DNA of 64,000 nt from the NCBI RefSeq assembly GCF_900142845.1, contig NZ_FSRU01000003.1, positions 1 to 64,000 of the forward strand, written 5' to 3'. The stretch comes from Paraburkholderia phenazinium. Lineage in GTDB: Bacteria; Pseudomonadota; Gammaproteobacteria; Burkholderiales; Burkholderiaceae. Under the pieces are notes generated by a model. That model saw only the letters and a program-made list of their open reading frames with translations. It did not search any database and was not told the DNA's origin. Made by a program: the position numbers and the translations under genes. Below, piece by piece: positions 52,088 to 60,992 of this stretch. Position 1 is the stretch's first letter; every line of letters begins with the position of its first letter.

Positions 52088-53851
52088 TTATAGATCTTCC
52101 GAACCGAGCAGCATCTCCGTGATGCCCTTGCCGGCCTGAACCATCGGCCAGACGTTTTCGGTCGGATCGGTCTGAAAGTCGAGAAACACCGTGCGATCCT
52201 TCAGGCGCAGCGCTTCTTTCAGCGCCGGCTCGACATCCGCCGTCTTCTCGATGCGCATGCCGACGTGGCCGTAAGCCTCGGCGAGCTTCACGAAATCCGG
52301 CAGCGCATCCATGTACGAATGCGAATAGCGCTTGCTGTATTCGATCTGCTGCCACTGGCGCACCATGCCCAGATAGCGGTTGTTCAGCGAAATGATCTTG
52401 ATCGGCGTTTCGTACTGCTTGCAGGTCGAGAGCTCCTGGATGCACATCTGGATCGAGCCTTCGCCCGTGATGCAGAGCACGTCGTCGTCCGGGTGCGCCA
52501 TCTTCACGCCCATCGCCGCCGGCAGGCCGAAGCCCATCGTGCCGAGACCGCCGGAGTTGATCCAGCGGCGCGGCTTGTTGAAGCGATAGAACTGCGCCGC
52601 CCACATCTGGTGCTGGCCGACGTCCGAACACACGAAGGCATTGCCGTCGGTCAGTTCATACGCCTTTTCCACCACGTACTGCGGCTTGATGATGTCGCTC
52701 TTGCGGTCGAACTTCAGGCAGTCTTTGGCGCGCCAGGCTTCGATGTCCTTCCACCAGTCGGCGAGCGCCGCGGTGTCCGGGCCATGCTCGGCCGTCTGCA
52801 ACTGCTCGATCAGCTCCTTCAGCACTTCCTTGACGTCGCCGACGATCGGAATGTCGACCTTGACGCGCTTGGAAATGGAGGAGGGATCGATGTCGATGTG
52901 GATGATCTTGCGCGGCACCGACGAGAAATGCGCCGGGTCGCCGATCACGCGGTCGTCAAAGCGCGCACCGATGGCGATCAGCACGTCGCAGTGCTGCATG
53001 GCCATGTTGGCTTCGTACGTACCGTGCATGCCGAGCATGCCGAGGAATTTCCTGTCGCTCGCGCGATAGCCGCCCAGCCCCATCAGCGTATTCGTGACGG
53101 GGTAGCCGAGCAGATCGGCGAACTGGTTCAGCTCGCGCGCCGCATCTGCGAGGATGATGCCGCCGCCGGTGTAGATATACGGACGCTTCGCGCCGAGCAG
53201 CAAGGACACAGCCTTGCGGATCTGGCCGGAGTGACCCTTCGTGACCGGGTTATACGAACGCAGCGAAACGCTCTTCAGCGGTTCGTACTGGCAAGGCGTC
53301 TTCGACACGTCTTTCGGAATGTCGATCAGCACTGGGCCGGGCCGGCCGGTACGGGCGATGTAGAACGCTTTTTTAACGGTAGCGGCGAGGTCGCGCACGT
53401 CCTTCACGAGGAAGTTGTGCTTCACGCAGGGACGCGTGATGCCGACCGTATCGCACTCCTGGAACGCATCCTGGCCGATGGCGGCCGTCGGCACCTGGCC
53501 GCTGATCACCACCAGAGGAATTGAATCCATATAGGCGGTGGCGATGCCGGTCACCGCATTGGTGACGCCGGGGCCGGAGGTCACGAGACACACGCCGACC
53601 TTGCCCGTTGAGCGCGCATAGGCGTCAGCGGCATGGACTGCGGCTTGTTCGTGGCGCACGAGGATGTGCTGGAATTTGTCCTGCTTGTACAGCTCGTCGT
53701 AGATGTAGAGTACCGAGCCGCCGGGATAGCCCCACACAAACTCGACGTCTTCGTCAGCCAATGCGCGCATGAGCACGGTGGCGCCGATAGAGTCAGTTTC
53801 GCGATGGGAAGTCGTATCCGACGTGGAGAATTCCGCGCTGGGCATATTCAT
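52088..53851 (-). CDS. ilvB: Acetolactate synthase large (catalytic) subunit
   Basis: This 587-residue thiamine-diphosphate enzyme makes acetolactate or acetohydroxybutyrate. The catalytic Glu is E68 (LVRHEQAAVHAADAYAR). The FAD region and the ThDP motif GEGSIQM are present. It is the first gene of the leftward ilvB-ilvH-ilvC cluster, with its own promoter about 150 bp upstream. Confidence 0.97.
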   Translation of the reverse strand: MNMPSAEFSTSDTTSHRETDSIGATVLMRALADEDVEFVWGYPGGSVLYIYDELYKQDKFQHILVRHEQAAVHAADAYARSTGKVGVCLVTSGPGVTNAVTGIATAYMDSIPLVVISGQVPTAAIGQDAFQECDTVGITRPCVKHNFLVKDVRDLAATVKKAFYIARTGRPGPVLIDIPKDVSKTPCQYEPLKSVSLRSYNPVTKGHSGQIRKAVSLLLGAKRPYIYTGGGIILADAARELNQFADLLGYPVTNTLMGLGGYRASDRKFLGMLGMHGTYEANMAMQHCDVLIAIGARFDDRVIGDPAHFSSVPRKIIHIDIDPSSISKRVKVDIPIVGDVKEVLKELIEQLQTAEHGPDTAALADWWKDIEAWRAKDCLKFDRKSDIIKPQYVVEKAYELTDGNAFVCSDVGQHQMWAAQFYRFNKPRRWINSGGLGTMGFGLPAAMGVKMAHPDDDVLCITGEGSIQMCIQELSTCKQYETPIKIISLNNRYLGMVRQWQQIEYSKRYSHSYMDALPDFVKLAEAYGHVGMRIEKTADVEPALKEALRLKDRTVFLDFQTDPTENVWPMVQAGKGITEMLLGSEDL

Positions 53852-53993
53852 TCATTCACCTTTCGAATTTTCGGCAAAAAATTGATCGGGTGCTCTCTGC
53901 CGGGCTTGTGGCTCGGGTTCAAGCGGCGCGTCCACTTTGACAGGTGAGCTTCTTGGGCCACACCTCAAATGAGACAAGTCACTTATGTTGCGA

Positions 53994-54029
53994 ACCGTCG
54001 AAGATATCTGCTGTCGGCTCGACGGTCAA
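53994..54029 (-). promoter_or_regulatory. ilvB promoter flanked by an inverted repeat
   Basis: On the minus strand, TTGACC (complement 54024-54029) and TATCTT (54001-54006) are spaced by 17 bp. The arms ACCGTCGA (53994-54001) and TCGACGGT (54019-54026) form a perfect 8-bp inverted repeat that brackets the promoter. The untranslated leader would be about 145 nt and shows no clear attenuator. Confidence 0.6.
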
Positions 54030-54202
54030 GAAAATATTTCCGCGCCATCCGCAACAACCCCACCCAACCCTGAGAAAAGTTGTCTTAAGTATCGATGCGG
54101 CATCGTGTTTTTCCCCAGCGAGGCGAAAGTTTGTTAGCATCCGCCAGTTTTACGACAATTTCGATCGATTACGCGCACGCTCGCTGCGCCGACCCCCAAC
54201 GG
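54030..54202. other. Divergent intergenic region ilvB-sigma factor
   Basis: This AT-richer stretch lies between the ilvB promoter and the sigma-factor gene. It should carry the sigma gene promoter, but I could not assign hexamers with confidence. No RNA gene was seen. Confidence 0.35.
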
Positions 54203-54766
54203 ATGGCATCAGACAAGGAACTCGCCGATTTTCTGGCGGGCGTCGAAAGGCGCGCGTTCAAGCAGACGGTCTACGCCGTGCGGGACGACGACGCCTCGCT
54301 CGACATCGTGCAGGACGCGATGATCAAGCTCGCCGAAAAATATGGCGACCGTCCAGCAGCCGAACTGCCGCTGCTGTTTCAGCGTATTCTGCAGAATGCG
54401 ATGCACGACTATTTTCGTCGGCAGAAAGTACGCAATACCTGGGTTAGTCTGTTCTCCTCGCTCGGCAACGCCGACGACGACGAATTCGACCCTTTGGAGA
54501 CATTCGAGGCACAAGAAGGCTCGGTAGGCGCCGAGAGTAGCGAGCAGAAGCTGGAGCGCGAACAAGTCTTACAGTTGATTGACGACGAGATCCAAAAATT
54601 ACCGGCACGTCAACGGGAGGCGTTTCTCATGCGTTATTGGGAAGATATGGATGTCGCCGAGACTGCTGCCGCAATGGGCTGCTCCGAAGGCAGTGTGAAG
54701 ACGCACTGCTCGCGAGCCACTCATACGCTGGCGCAAGCGCTCAAGGCCAAAGGAATCACGCTATGA
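54203..54766 (+). CDS. ECF-like RNA polymerase sigma factor
   Basis: This 187-residue sigma-70 family protein has region 2 (about 20-85; LDIVQDAMIKLAEKY) and region 4 (about 123-182; LPARQREAFLMRYWEDMDV and GCSEGSVKTHCSRA), with a 35-residue acidic linker. No region 1 or 3 is present. ATG 54203 gives the best domain match; a longer in-frame start at 54095 is possible. The next gene starts in an ATGA overlap, which suggests a sigma/anti-sigma pair. Its regulon is unknown. Confidence 0.87.
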   Translation: MASDKELADFLAGVERRAFKQTVYAVRDDDASLDIVQDAMIKLAEKYGDRPAAELPLLFQRILQNAMHDYFRRQKVRNTWVSLFSSLGNADDDEFDPLETFEAQEGSVGAESSEQKLEREQVLQLIDDEIQKLPARQREAFLMRYWEDMDVAETAAAMGCSEGSVKTHCSRATHTLAQALKAKGITL

Positions 54767-55197
54767 GCTCCTCTCTCGATACGAAAGAACTTGAGTTCGC
54801 GAGGCAAGTCCGCCGCGCGCTCGACGAAAATGCCGCCAGTCTTTCTCCCGCCACCGTCGACCGGCTCGCCGTGGCACGCCGCGCCGCGCTGGCCCGCAAA
54901 AAGCCCGAGCCGGTGACTGCGCCCGTGTTCGTGCCGGCCTTTGCCGGCGCCGCCGGGGCGCTGTCCGGCATGCCGCAAGCCGAGGTCCCGCACCGCCGCC
55001 GTTCGCCGCTGCGCCGCTTTGCGCTCGCCTGGCCGCTGGCCGCGCTGGTGATCAGCCTGGTGGCGATCGCCTACTGGGAAGACCAGCAACGCACTGCCGA
55101 ACTCGCCGATATTGACGCCGCCATGCTGAGCGACGATCTGCCGCTCAACGCATATCTCGATCACGGCTTCAACGCGTATCTTTCGCGCGCGCATTGA
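54763..55197 (+). CDS. DUF3619-like single-pass membrane protein (possible anti-sigma factor)
   Basis: This 144-residue protein has an N-terminal cytoplasmic part of about 84 residues, one membrane helix (about 85-105, FALAWPLAALVISLVAIAYW) and a 40-residue periplasmic tail. Topology and ATGA coupling to the sigma gene match anti-sigma factors, although no RseA-type or zinc-containing domain is recognisable. It resembles a betaproteobacterial family I recall as DUF3619. The anti-sigma role is inferred. Confidence 0.7.
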   Translation: MSSSLDTKELEFARQVRRALDENAASLSPATVDRLAVARRAALARKKPEPVTAPVFVPAFAGAAGALSGMPQAEVPHRRRSPLRRFALAWPLAALVISLVAIAYWEDQQRTAELADIDAAMLSDDLPLNAYLDHGFNAYLSRAH

Positions 55198-55213
55198 GCG
55201 GGAGGCTCTTCGG

Positions 55214-55960
55214 GTGAGTTACAAGCGCGGCCTCGCCGTTGTTTTCGGATGCGCAATCGCGGCCCTCGTGTCGTTTGCCGCGACGTATCCGCGCTTCTAC
55301 CCGAGCGCCTCGTCCGTTGCGGTCCCTGCCGGCGGCGCGCCTGCCAAGGCCGCCGTGCCGGCGCTCGGCGTCGAACTGCCGGGCCTGCCCAGCACCAGCC
55401 CCCTCTCCTGGTCGCACCTCACTGACGCCGAGCACATCGCGCTCGCGCCGTTTGCCGGCGTCTGGGATACCTTCAGCGACGAACGTAAGCGAAAATGGAT
55501 CAAGATCGCCTCACGTTACTCGAAGTTGACGACTGAACAGCAAAAGGGCCTGCACGACCGCATGACCGAATGGGTCCGCCTGACGCCGGATCAGCGCCGG
55601 GTCGCCCGCGAGAATTACCAGGTCTCGAAGGAACTGCCGCGCGAAGCGCGCCAGAAGGCCTGGAAAGCCTATCAGCAGCTACCGGAAGAGCAGAAAGAGA
55701 AGCTGGCCGCGAGCGAGCGCAAGCACCGGCCCACGGTCGTCAGCGCGCCGCCGTCCGGCAGAACCGAGCTGAAGGATATCGAACGTCTCGTCAGTGGGCG
55801 CGAGCGCGCAGCCAGCGGCGCGGTCACCACGGCCAACGCGTCGGGCACCGGCGCCGCGCTGCCGGGCGGGCCGGCGACGCCCTCCTCCGGCAGCGTTGCA
55901 CCCGCCACGCCGACGCCGGCCGCGCCGCCGGCAACCGAATCGATCTACAACGGCTCCTGA
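55214..55960 (+). CDS. DUF3106-like exported protein
   Basis: This 248-residue protein has an N-terminal signal anchor (about 6-26) and starts at GTG 55214 with GGGAGG upstream. The middle is a helical, charged segment with repeats of an L-T/P-x-x-Q/E pattern (WDTFSDERKRKWIKIASRY, LTTEQQKGL, LTPDQRRVARENY, LPEEQKEKL), like DUF3106. The C-terminus is Ala/Pro/Ser-rich and disordered. The repeats resemble LTXXQ-type periplasmic stress sensors, but no function is known. It follows the sigma/DUF3619 pair by 16 bp. Confidence 0.75.
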   Translation: MSYKRGLAVVFGCAIAALVSFAATYPRFYPSASSVAVPAGGAPAKAAVPALGVELPGLPSTSPLSWSHLTDAEHIALAPFAGVWDTFSDERKRKWIKIASRYSKLTTEQQKGLHDRMTEWVRLTPDQRRVARENYQVSKELPREARQKAWKAYQQLPEEQKEKLAASERKHRPTVVSAPPSGRTELKDIERLVSGRERAASGAVTTANASGTGAALPGGPATPSSGSVAPATPTPAAPPATESIYNGS

Positions 55961-55987
55961 GCCCGGCGCGCCCGGCCCACCTTCCCC

Positions 55988-56533
55988 ATGAACGTGCCCA
56001 CCGCGCCCAACGTGCCCGATCCGCTCGCCACACCCCAACCTCCCGCTAATGCACTGCCTGCTACGCCGTCGATACGCCGCCGGCTGGCGACGATGCTCTA
56101 CGAAGGCGTGATCCTGTTCGGCGTGGTGTTCCTTGCCGGCTACCTGTTCAGCACGCTGACGCAGCAGCGCAATGGGTTGACCCACCACAATCTGCTGGCC
56201 GCATGGATCGGTTTCGTGGTCGGCCTGTATTTTGTGTGGTTCTGGACCCACAGTGGCCAGACCCTGCCCATGAAAACCTGGCGGCTGCGCGTGGTCGCCG
56301 CAAACGGCACGCCGCTCTCCACGCCGCGCGCAATTGCGCGCTACGTGCTGGCGTGGCTATGGTTTCTGCCGCCGCTCGCGCTGCATCCGCTGCTTGGACT
56401 TTCGGTGCCGCACACGCTCCTGATTGCCGCCGCCTGGTTCGTGCTGTGGGCCGCGACAGGCCGACTGGACGCCAACCGGCAGTTCCTGCACGACCGGCTG
56501 GCCGGCACCCGGATCATCGCCGTAGCCGGCTGA
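55988..56533 (+). CDS. RDD family membrane protein
   Basis: This 181-residue protein has four hydrophobic segments (about 35-56, 68-88, 118-136 and 138-156). The RDD-type residues are in RRRLATMLYEGV (start of helix 1) and LHDRLAGTRII (end). Function is unknown; RDD proteins are suspected transporters. It lies 27 bp after the DUF3106-like gene and probably belongs to the same operon. Confidence 0.83.
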   Translation: MNVPTAPNVPDPLATPQPPANALPATPSIRRRLATMLYEGVILFGVVFLAGYLFSTLTQQRNGLTHHNLLAAWIGFVVGLYFVWFWTHSGQTLPMKTWRLRVVAANGTPLSTPRAIARYVLAWLWFLPPLALHPLLGLSVPHTLLIAAAWFVLWAATGRLDANRQFLHDRLAGTRIIAVAG

Positions 56534-56717
56534 AACGCCCCACGTGGCGAAGCGTTCCCGCTTCGCTTCCCGCACGACATGCCGCGTTGACCCGGCTCCC
56601 GCCGGCGCCGCCACGCGTCCTCACGCCCCCTCCCCGTAATAAGAACTTCTCGTGACTGTCACGGCACAGTCATGTGCGGATGGCGCAATACGGGCACTGC
56701 AACTCGACGCGTGAGCC

Positions 56718-57665
56718 ATGGACCCCAACACGTCCGCGACTTCCTTGTTCCGCCAGACTGGCCCGAGCGTCGACCCCGTCGCTTTCCGGCCGGACTCCGC
56801 CTCCTTCGGCGCCGGCCTGCCGCTGCCCCTGCCGCCGCTCTCCTCGGACCCGCAACCCGGCCGTCACGACGACGATCACGAGGAGCCGCATCGCTACCGC
56901 ACGATCTGGCTGTCCGACATCCACCTCGGCTCGAGCGGCTGCCAGGCGCCGTACCTGCTCGACTTCCTGCGCCACAACGACTCGGAGTATCTGTACCTGG
57001 TCGGCGACATCATCGACGGCTGGCAGTTGAAGAAGGGCTGGTACTGGCCGCAGGCGCACAACGACGTGGTGCAGAAGATCCTGCGCAAGGCCCGCAAGGG
57101 CACCCAGGTCGTCTACATCCCCGGCAATCACGACGAAGCGGCGCGCCAGTTCTGCGATCTCGCCTTCGGCGACATCCATGTGCGCGGCGAAGCCTTCCAC
57201 ACCACGCTCGCCGGCAAGCGCCTGTGGATCGTGCACGGCGACCTGTTCGACGGCGTGATCCAGCATGCCAAGTGGCTCGCCTACCTCGGCGACAGCCTCT
57301 ACACGCTGATTCTCGTGCTGAACCGCTGGTTCAACCGGATCCGCAGCCGCCTCGGCTTCCAGTACTGGTCGCTGTCGCAGTACCTCAAGCATCAGGTGAA
57401 GAACGCGGTGAATTTCATCTCCTCGTTCGAACGCGTGATGACCGACGAAGCCCGCCGCCGCGGTTGCGACGGCGTGGTCTGCGGCCACATCCACAAAGCC
57501 GAGATTCGCGATATCGACGGCGTGCTGTACTGCAACGACGGCGACTGGGTCGAAAGCCTGTCGGCGCTCGTCGAAACCTTCGAAGGTGAACTCAAGGTGA
57601 TCTACTGGACCGTGATGCGCTCGCCTGAAGTCAGCGCGCAAAAGGCCCGGGCGACCACCGCCTGA
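56718..57665 (+). CDS. LpxH-like metallophosphoesterase (UDP-2,3-diacylglucosamine diphosphatase type)
   Basis: This 315-residue calcineurin-fold phosphoesterase has five metal motifs: SDIHLG (D67, H69), GDIIDG (D97), GNHDE (N137-H138-D139), VHGDLFDG and CGHIHKAEI. It resembles the LpxH2-like group rather than classic E. coli LpxH. The first 55 residues are low-complexity and may not all be translated. It is followed 74 bp later by a glycosyltransferase and then DgkA, an envelope-lipid group. Confidence 0.85.
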   Translation: MDPNTSATSLFRQTGPSVDPVAFRPDSASFGAGLPLPLPPLSSDPQPGRHDDDHEEPHRYRTIWLSDIHLGSSGCQAPYLLDFLRHNDSEYLYLVGDIIDGWQLKKGWYWPQAHNDVVQKILRKARKGTQVVYIPGNHDEAARQFCDLAFGDIHVRGEAFHTTLAGKRLWIVHGDLFDGVIQHAKWLAYLGDSLYTLILVLNRWFNRIRSRLGFQYWSLSQYLKHQVKNAVNFISSFERVMTDEARRRGCDGVVCGHIHKAEIRDIDGVLYCNDGDWVESLSALVETFEGELKVIYWTVMRSPEVSAQKARATTA

Positions 57666-57739
57666 CAATCGCCTGGTGGCCGCTGATTGGTCATTGAATA
57701 CCCGCGTCATCCCTTTTAACTTCTATTGGGCCAAAACCG

Positions 57740-58771
57740 ATGAAGATCATGATCGTCACCGATGCATGGGAGCCGCAGGTCAACGGCGTGGTCCGCACGC
57801 TGAAGAACACGACCCGCGAACTCACCGCGCTTGGCCACCGTGTCGACCTGTTGACGCCGCTCGAATTCAAGACGATTCCGTGCCCGACCTACCCTGAGAT
57901 CCGCCTGTCGCTGTTCCCGAAGCGCAAGCTGCACGAGCGCATCGACGGCTTCGCGCCGGACGCGCTGCACATCGCCACCGAAGGCCCGCTCGGCATGGCC
58001 GCGCGCGCTTACGCGATCAAGCACAAGCTGCCGTTCACGACCGCCTATCACACGCGCTTTCCGGAATACGTGCAGGCGCGCTTCGGCATTCCGCTCGCCG
58101 CCACCTACAAATTCCTGCACTGGTTCCACAAGGCCTCGCTCGCCGTGATGGCGCCGACGCCGGTCGTCAAGACCGATCTCGAGAAGTTCGGCTTCACGAA
58201 TGTGGTGCTGTGGACGCGCGGCGTCGACCTTGATATCTTCCACCAGATGGACTCCAAGGTGCTCAACACGGCGCGGCCCATCTTCCTCTACGTCGGACGT
58301 GTGGCGGTGGAGAAGAACGTCGAAGCCTTTCTCAAGCTGGACCTGCCCGGCTCCAAGTGGGTCGCCGGCGAAGGCCCGGCGCTCGCCGAGCTGAAGTCGC
58401 GCTATCCGCAGGCGAACTATCTGGGCGTGCTGACGCAAGCGGAACTGGCCAAGGTGTACGCCGCCGCTGACGTATTCGTGTTCCCGAGCCGCACCGACAC
58501 CTTCGGCCTCGTGCTGCTCGAGGCGCTCGCCTGCGGCACGCCGGTCGCCGCCTACCCGGTCACCGGCCCGATCGACGTGCTGGGTGACGGCGGCGCCGGC
58601 GCCATGCACGAAGACCTGCGCGAAGCCTGCCTCGAAGCGCTGAAAATCGACCGCAACCACGCTCGCGCGTGGGCCGAGCGCTTCTCGTGGACGGCCGCCT
58701 CCGAGCAGTTCGCCGCCCATCTGAAGCCGCTGCCGCGGCCCACCTTCAGCGAGGAAAGCGCGGCCGCGTGA
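57740..58771 (+). CDS. Glycosyltransferase family 4 protein
   Basis: This 343-residue GT-B retaining glycosyltransferase has an N-terminal acceptor domain (MIVTDAWEPQVNGVVRTLKN). The nucleotide-sugar domain has FLYVGRVAVEKN and the ESx-like PSRTDTFGLVLLEALACGTP block. It resembles MgtA/PimB-like mannosyltransferases that glycosylate lipids. No signal peptide is present, so it works at the cytoplasmic membrane face. Its stop overlaps a GTG start for dgkA. Confidence 0.9.
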   Translation: MKIMIVTDAWEPQVNGVVRTLKNTTRELTALGHRVDLLTPLEFKTIPCPTYPEIRLSLFPKRKLHERIDGFAPDALHIATEGPLGMAARAYAIKHKLPFTTAYHTRFPEYVQARFGIPLAATYKFLHWFHKASLAVMAPTPVVKTDLEKFGFTNVVLWTRGVDLDIFHQMDSKVLNTARPIFLYVGRVAVEKNVEAFLKLDLPGSKWVAGEGPALAELKSRYPQANYLGVLTQAELAKVYAAADVFVFPSRTDTFGLVLLEALACGTPVAAYPVTGPIDVLGDGGAGAMHEDLREACLEALKIDRNHARAWAERFSWTAASEQFAAHLKPLPRPTFSEESAAA

Positions 58772-59472
58772 CGCGCCCCGCCAAGCCGCCCATGCGAGCA
58801 AGAACTTCCAGCGTTCGACGCGCACCGCACGGCGCGCTGCGTTCGGTCGAAACGGACGCCAGCAGCATCGAGCCGTTCGACGACGTGCACGAATCCGGTG
58901 CAGCGCAGCCGGCAGCCGGCACGTCGGAGGGCCTGGCGTCGCCGGCGCCGGTCGTGCATACCGGGCAGGCACGGCAGCCGCAAGCCGTGCCGGCTTCGCG
59001 CCACGGTGCGGCCGCCGACTCGCACGCCGACGCCCATGAGCCGCTCGGCCCCGACGACCCCCTCGCGCCGCTGCCGTTCAATCCCTACAAGGGCAATCGC
59101 GGCATCACGCGCGCCTGGCACGCGCTGAAAAATTCGCTGGCGGGCTTTCAGGTCGCGATTCGCGAAGAAAGCGCGTTTCGCCAGGAGTTGACGCTCGCGG
59201 CCATCCTCGTGCCCTGCGGCGTGATCGTGCCGGTCGATCCCGTCAGCCGCGTGCTGCTGCTCGGCTCGGTGCTGCTGGTGTTGATCGTCGAACTGCTGAA
59301 TTCGAGCGTGGAAGCGGCGATCGACCGTATCTCGCTCGAACGCCATGAATTGTCGCGGCGCGCCAAGGATCTCGGCAGCGCGGCAGTGATGGTCGCCCTG
59401 GGGATGTGCCTGATGACGTGGGGGCTGATCGTCGGCCCGCTGGTGCTGCATTGGGTCAGAGGCTGGCTGTAG
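58768..59472 (+). CDS. dgkA: Diacylglycerol kinase with long N-terminal extension
   Basis: The C-terminal 125 residues match prokaryotic DgkA: NSLAGFQVAIREESAFRQE, LLVLIVELLNSSVEAAIDRI and RRAKDLGSAAVM, with three membrane helices and the catalytic Glu/Asn region. It recycles diacylglycerol to phosphatidic acid. The first 105 or so residues are charged and disordered. The GTG start at 58768 overlaps the glycosyltransferase stop (GTGA); ATG 58792 or a later GTG are alternatives. Confidence 0.88.
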   Translation: MTRPAKPPMRARTSSVRRAPHGALRSVETDASSIEPFDDVHESGAAQPAAGTSEGLASPAPVVHTGQARQPQAVPASRHGAAADSHADAHEPLGPDDPLAPLPFNPYKGNRGITRAWHALKNSLAGFQVAIREESAFRQELTLAAILVPCGVIVPVDPVSRVLLLGSVLLVLIVELLNSSVEAAIDRISLERHELSRRAKDLGSAAVMVALGMCLMTWGLIVGPLVLHWVRGWL

Positions 59473-59660
59473 CCGTCCTGGCCGCCTGACGGAATAGTTG
59501 CACGCCGTCGCGGCGTGAAAACCCTGAATCGGGCCTGGGTATGAGAACGGTCGGTTTATAATCGTCCGATAGTCTCTCAAAAATACTAACCGCCAGGGTG
59601 GATCACGCAGCAGCGGCACGCAGCCGCGCGGCCAGCCCGGCGTTACCAGGGCCGGACGAC
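59473..59660 (+). promoter_or_regulatory. Promoter region of the TetR-type regulator gene
   Basis: TATAAT (59557-59562) is a perfect -10, with only a poor -35 match at 17 bp. CGGTCG and CGTCCG flank it as an imperfect inverted repeat, which could be an autoregulatory operator. The spacer between dgkA and this gene has no coding sequence. Confidence 0.4.
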
Positions 59661-60386
59661 ATGGAAGCCAAACCTCCCCGCCGCACCCGCGAACGGATTC
59701 TCGAACTGTCGTTGAAGCTTTTCAACGAAATCGGCGAACCGAACGTCACGACGACGACGATCGCCGAGGAAATGGAAATCAGTCCGGGCAATCTGTACTA
59801 CCACTTCCGCAACAAAGACGACATCATCAACAGCATCTTCAGCCAGTTCGAGCAGGAGATCGAAAAGCGTCTGCGTTTCCCGGACGATCATCGCGCGACG
59901 ATCGACGAAATGTGGTCCTACCTGCAGTACATGGTCGATTTCACGTGGCGGTACCGCTTCCTGTATCGCGACCTGAACGATCTGCTGGCGCGCAATCGCA
60001 CGCTCGAGACGCACTTCAAGCAGATCATCAGCCACAAAGTGCGCTTTGCCAGCCAGTTCTGCGAGCAACTCGTCGCGGACGGCGAAATGGTGGCGACGCC
60101 GGACGAACTGCACGTGATCGCCACCAACGTGGGCGTGATCGGCACCTACTGGCTGTCGTACCAGTTCGTCATGAATCCGCGCAAGTACAACGAGCAGGAA
60201 GCGATCCGCGCCGAACTGCATCAGGTCAGCGTGCAGATCGTCTCGCTGATGGCGCCGTACCTGCGTGGCCGCTCGCGGGAACTGTTCGACGACCTGATCT
60301 CCGGCAAGCTGCCCAAGCGCGAGTTCTACGACTACCTGCCGCCCAAGGAAGGCGCTGCGCCGCGTAACGAACCGAAGGACGTCTGA
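59661..60386 (+). CDS. TetR/AcrR family transcriptional regulator
   Basis: This 241-residue repressor-type protein has an N-terminal HTH (about 28-50; TTTTIAEEMEISPGNLYYHF) and a large helical ligand-binding domain rich in aromatic residues. ATG 59661 (MEAKPPRRTRERILE) is preferred over GTG 59598. The next gene (LOG family) starts 2 bp after its stop, so they are co-transcribed. Its ligand and targets are unknown. Confidence 0.9.
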   Translation: MEAKPPRRTRERILELSLKLFNEIGEPNVTTTTIAEEMEISPGNLYYHFRNKDDIINSIFSQFEQEIEKRLRFPDDHRATIDEMWSYLQYMVDFTWRYRFLYRDLNDLLARNRTLETHFKQIISHKVRFASQFCEQLVADGEMVATPDELHVIATNVGVIGTYWLSYQFVMNPRKYNEQEAIRAELHQVSVQIVSLMAPYLRGRSRELFDDLISGKLPKREFYDYLPPKEGAAPRNEPKDV

Positions 60387-60388
60387 AC

Positions 60389-60973
60389 ATGAAGTCGGTG
60401 TGCGTGTACTGCGGCTCCTCCTACGGGGCCAAGCCCATTTATGCCGAAGCCGCTCGCGGCTTCGGACAGGCGCTGGTCGAGGCCGGCATCGCCCTCGTCT
60501 ACGGCGGCGGCAAGGTCGGCCTGATGGGCGCGATCGCCGACGCAGTGATGGCGGCCGGCGGCCGTGCCATCGGCGTGATTCCCGAGCTGCTCGTCAACAA
60601 GGAAGTCGGCCATAACGGCCTGACCGAATTGCACGTGGTGCCCGACATGCATCAGCGCAAGAAGATGATGGCGGATCTCTCGGACGCGTTCGTCGCGATG
60701 CCGGGCGGCGCCGGCACCTTCGAGGAGCTGTTCGAGGTCTATACGTGGGCGCAGCTCGGTTATCACCAGAAGCCGGTGGCGCTGCTCAACATTGACGGCT
60801 ACTACGATCCGCTGATTGCGATGCTCGCCCATACGGTCGAGGAAGGCTTCATGCGCCAGACCTACTTCGACATCCTGCAGGTCGATGCCAATCCCGCAAG
60901 CTTGATCGCAAGACTCAAGGCTTACCAGCCGCCGCAGCAAGACAAGTGGGCCGATAACCGCGAAGCGGTTTGA
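60389..60973 (+). CDS. LOG family protein (cytokinin riboside 5'-monophosphate phosphoribohydrolase type)
   Basis: This 194-residue Rossmann-fold protein has CVYCGSSYG at the start and the LOG motif PGGAGTFEELFEV. Plant LOG enzymes release active cytokinin from its nucleotide; bacterial relatives also hydrolyse nucleotide monophosphates. It lies 2 bp after the TetR gene. A link to plant-hormone production is possible for a plant-associated Paraburkholderia but is not shown. Confidence 0.92.
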   Translation: MKSVCVYCGSSYGAKPIYAEAARGFGQALVEAGIALVYGGGKVGLMGAIADAVMAAGGRAIGVIPELLVNKEVGHNGLTELHVVPDMHQRKKMMADLSDAFVAMPGGAGTFEELFEVYTWAQLGYHQKPVALLNIDGYYDPLIAMLAHTVEEGFMRQTYFDILQVDANPASLIARLKAYQPPQQDKWADNREAV

Positions 60974-60992
60974 ACGGCATGACGAGGCAGCC

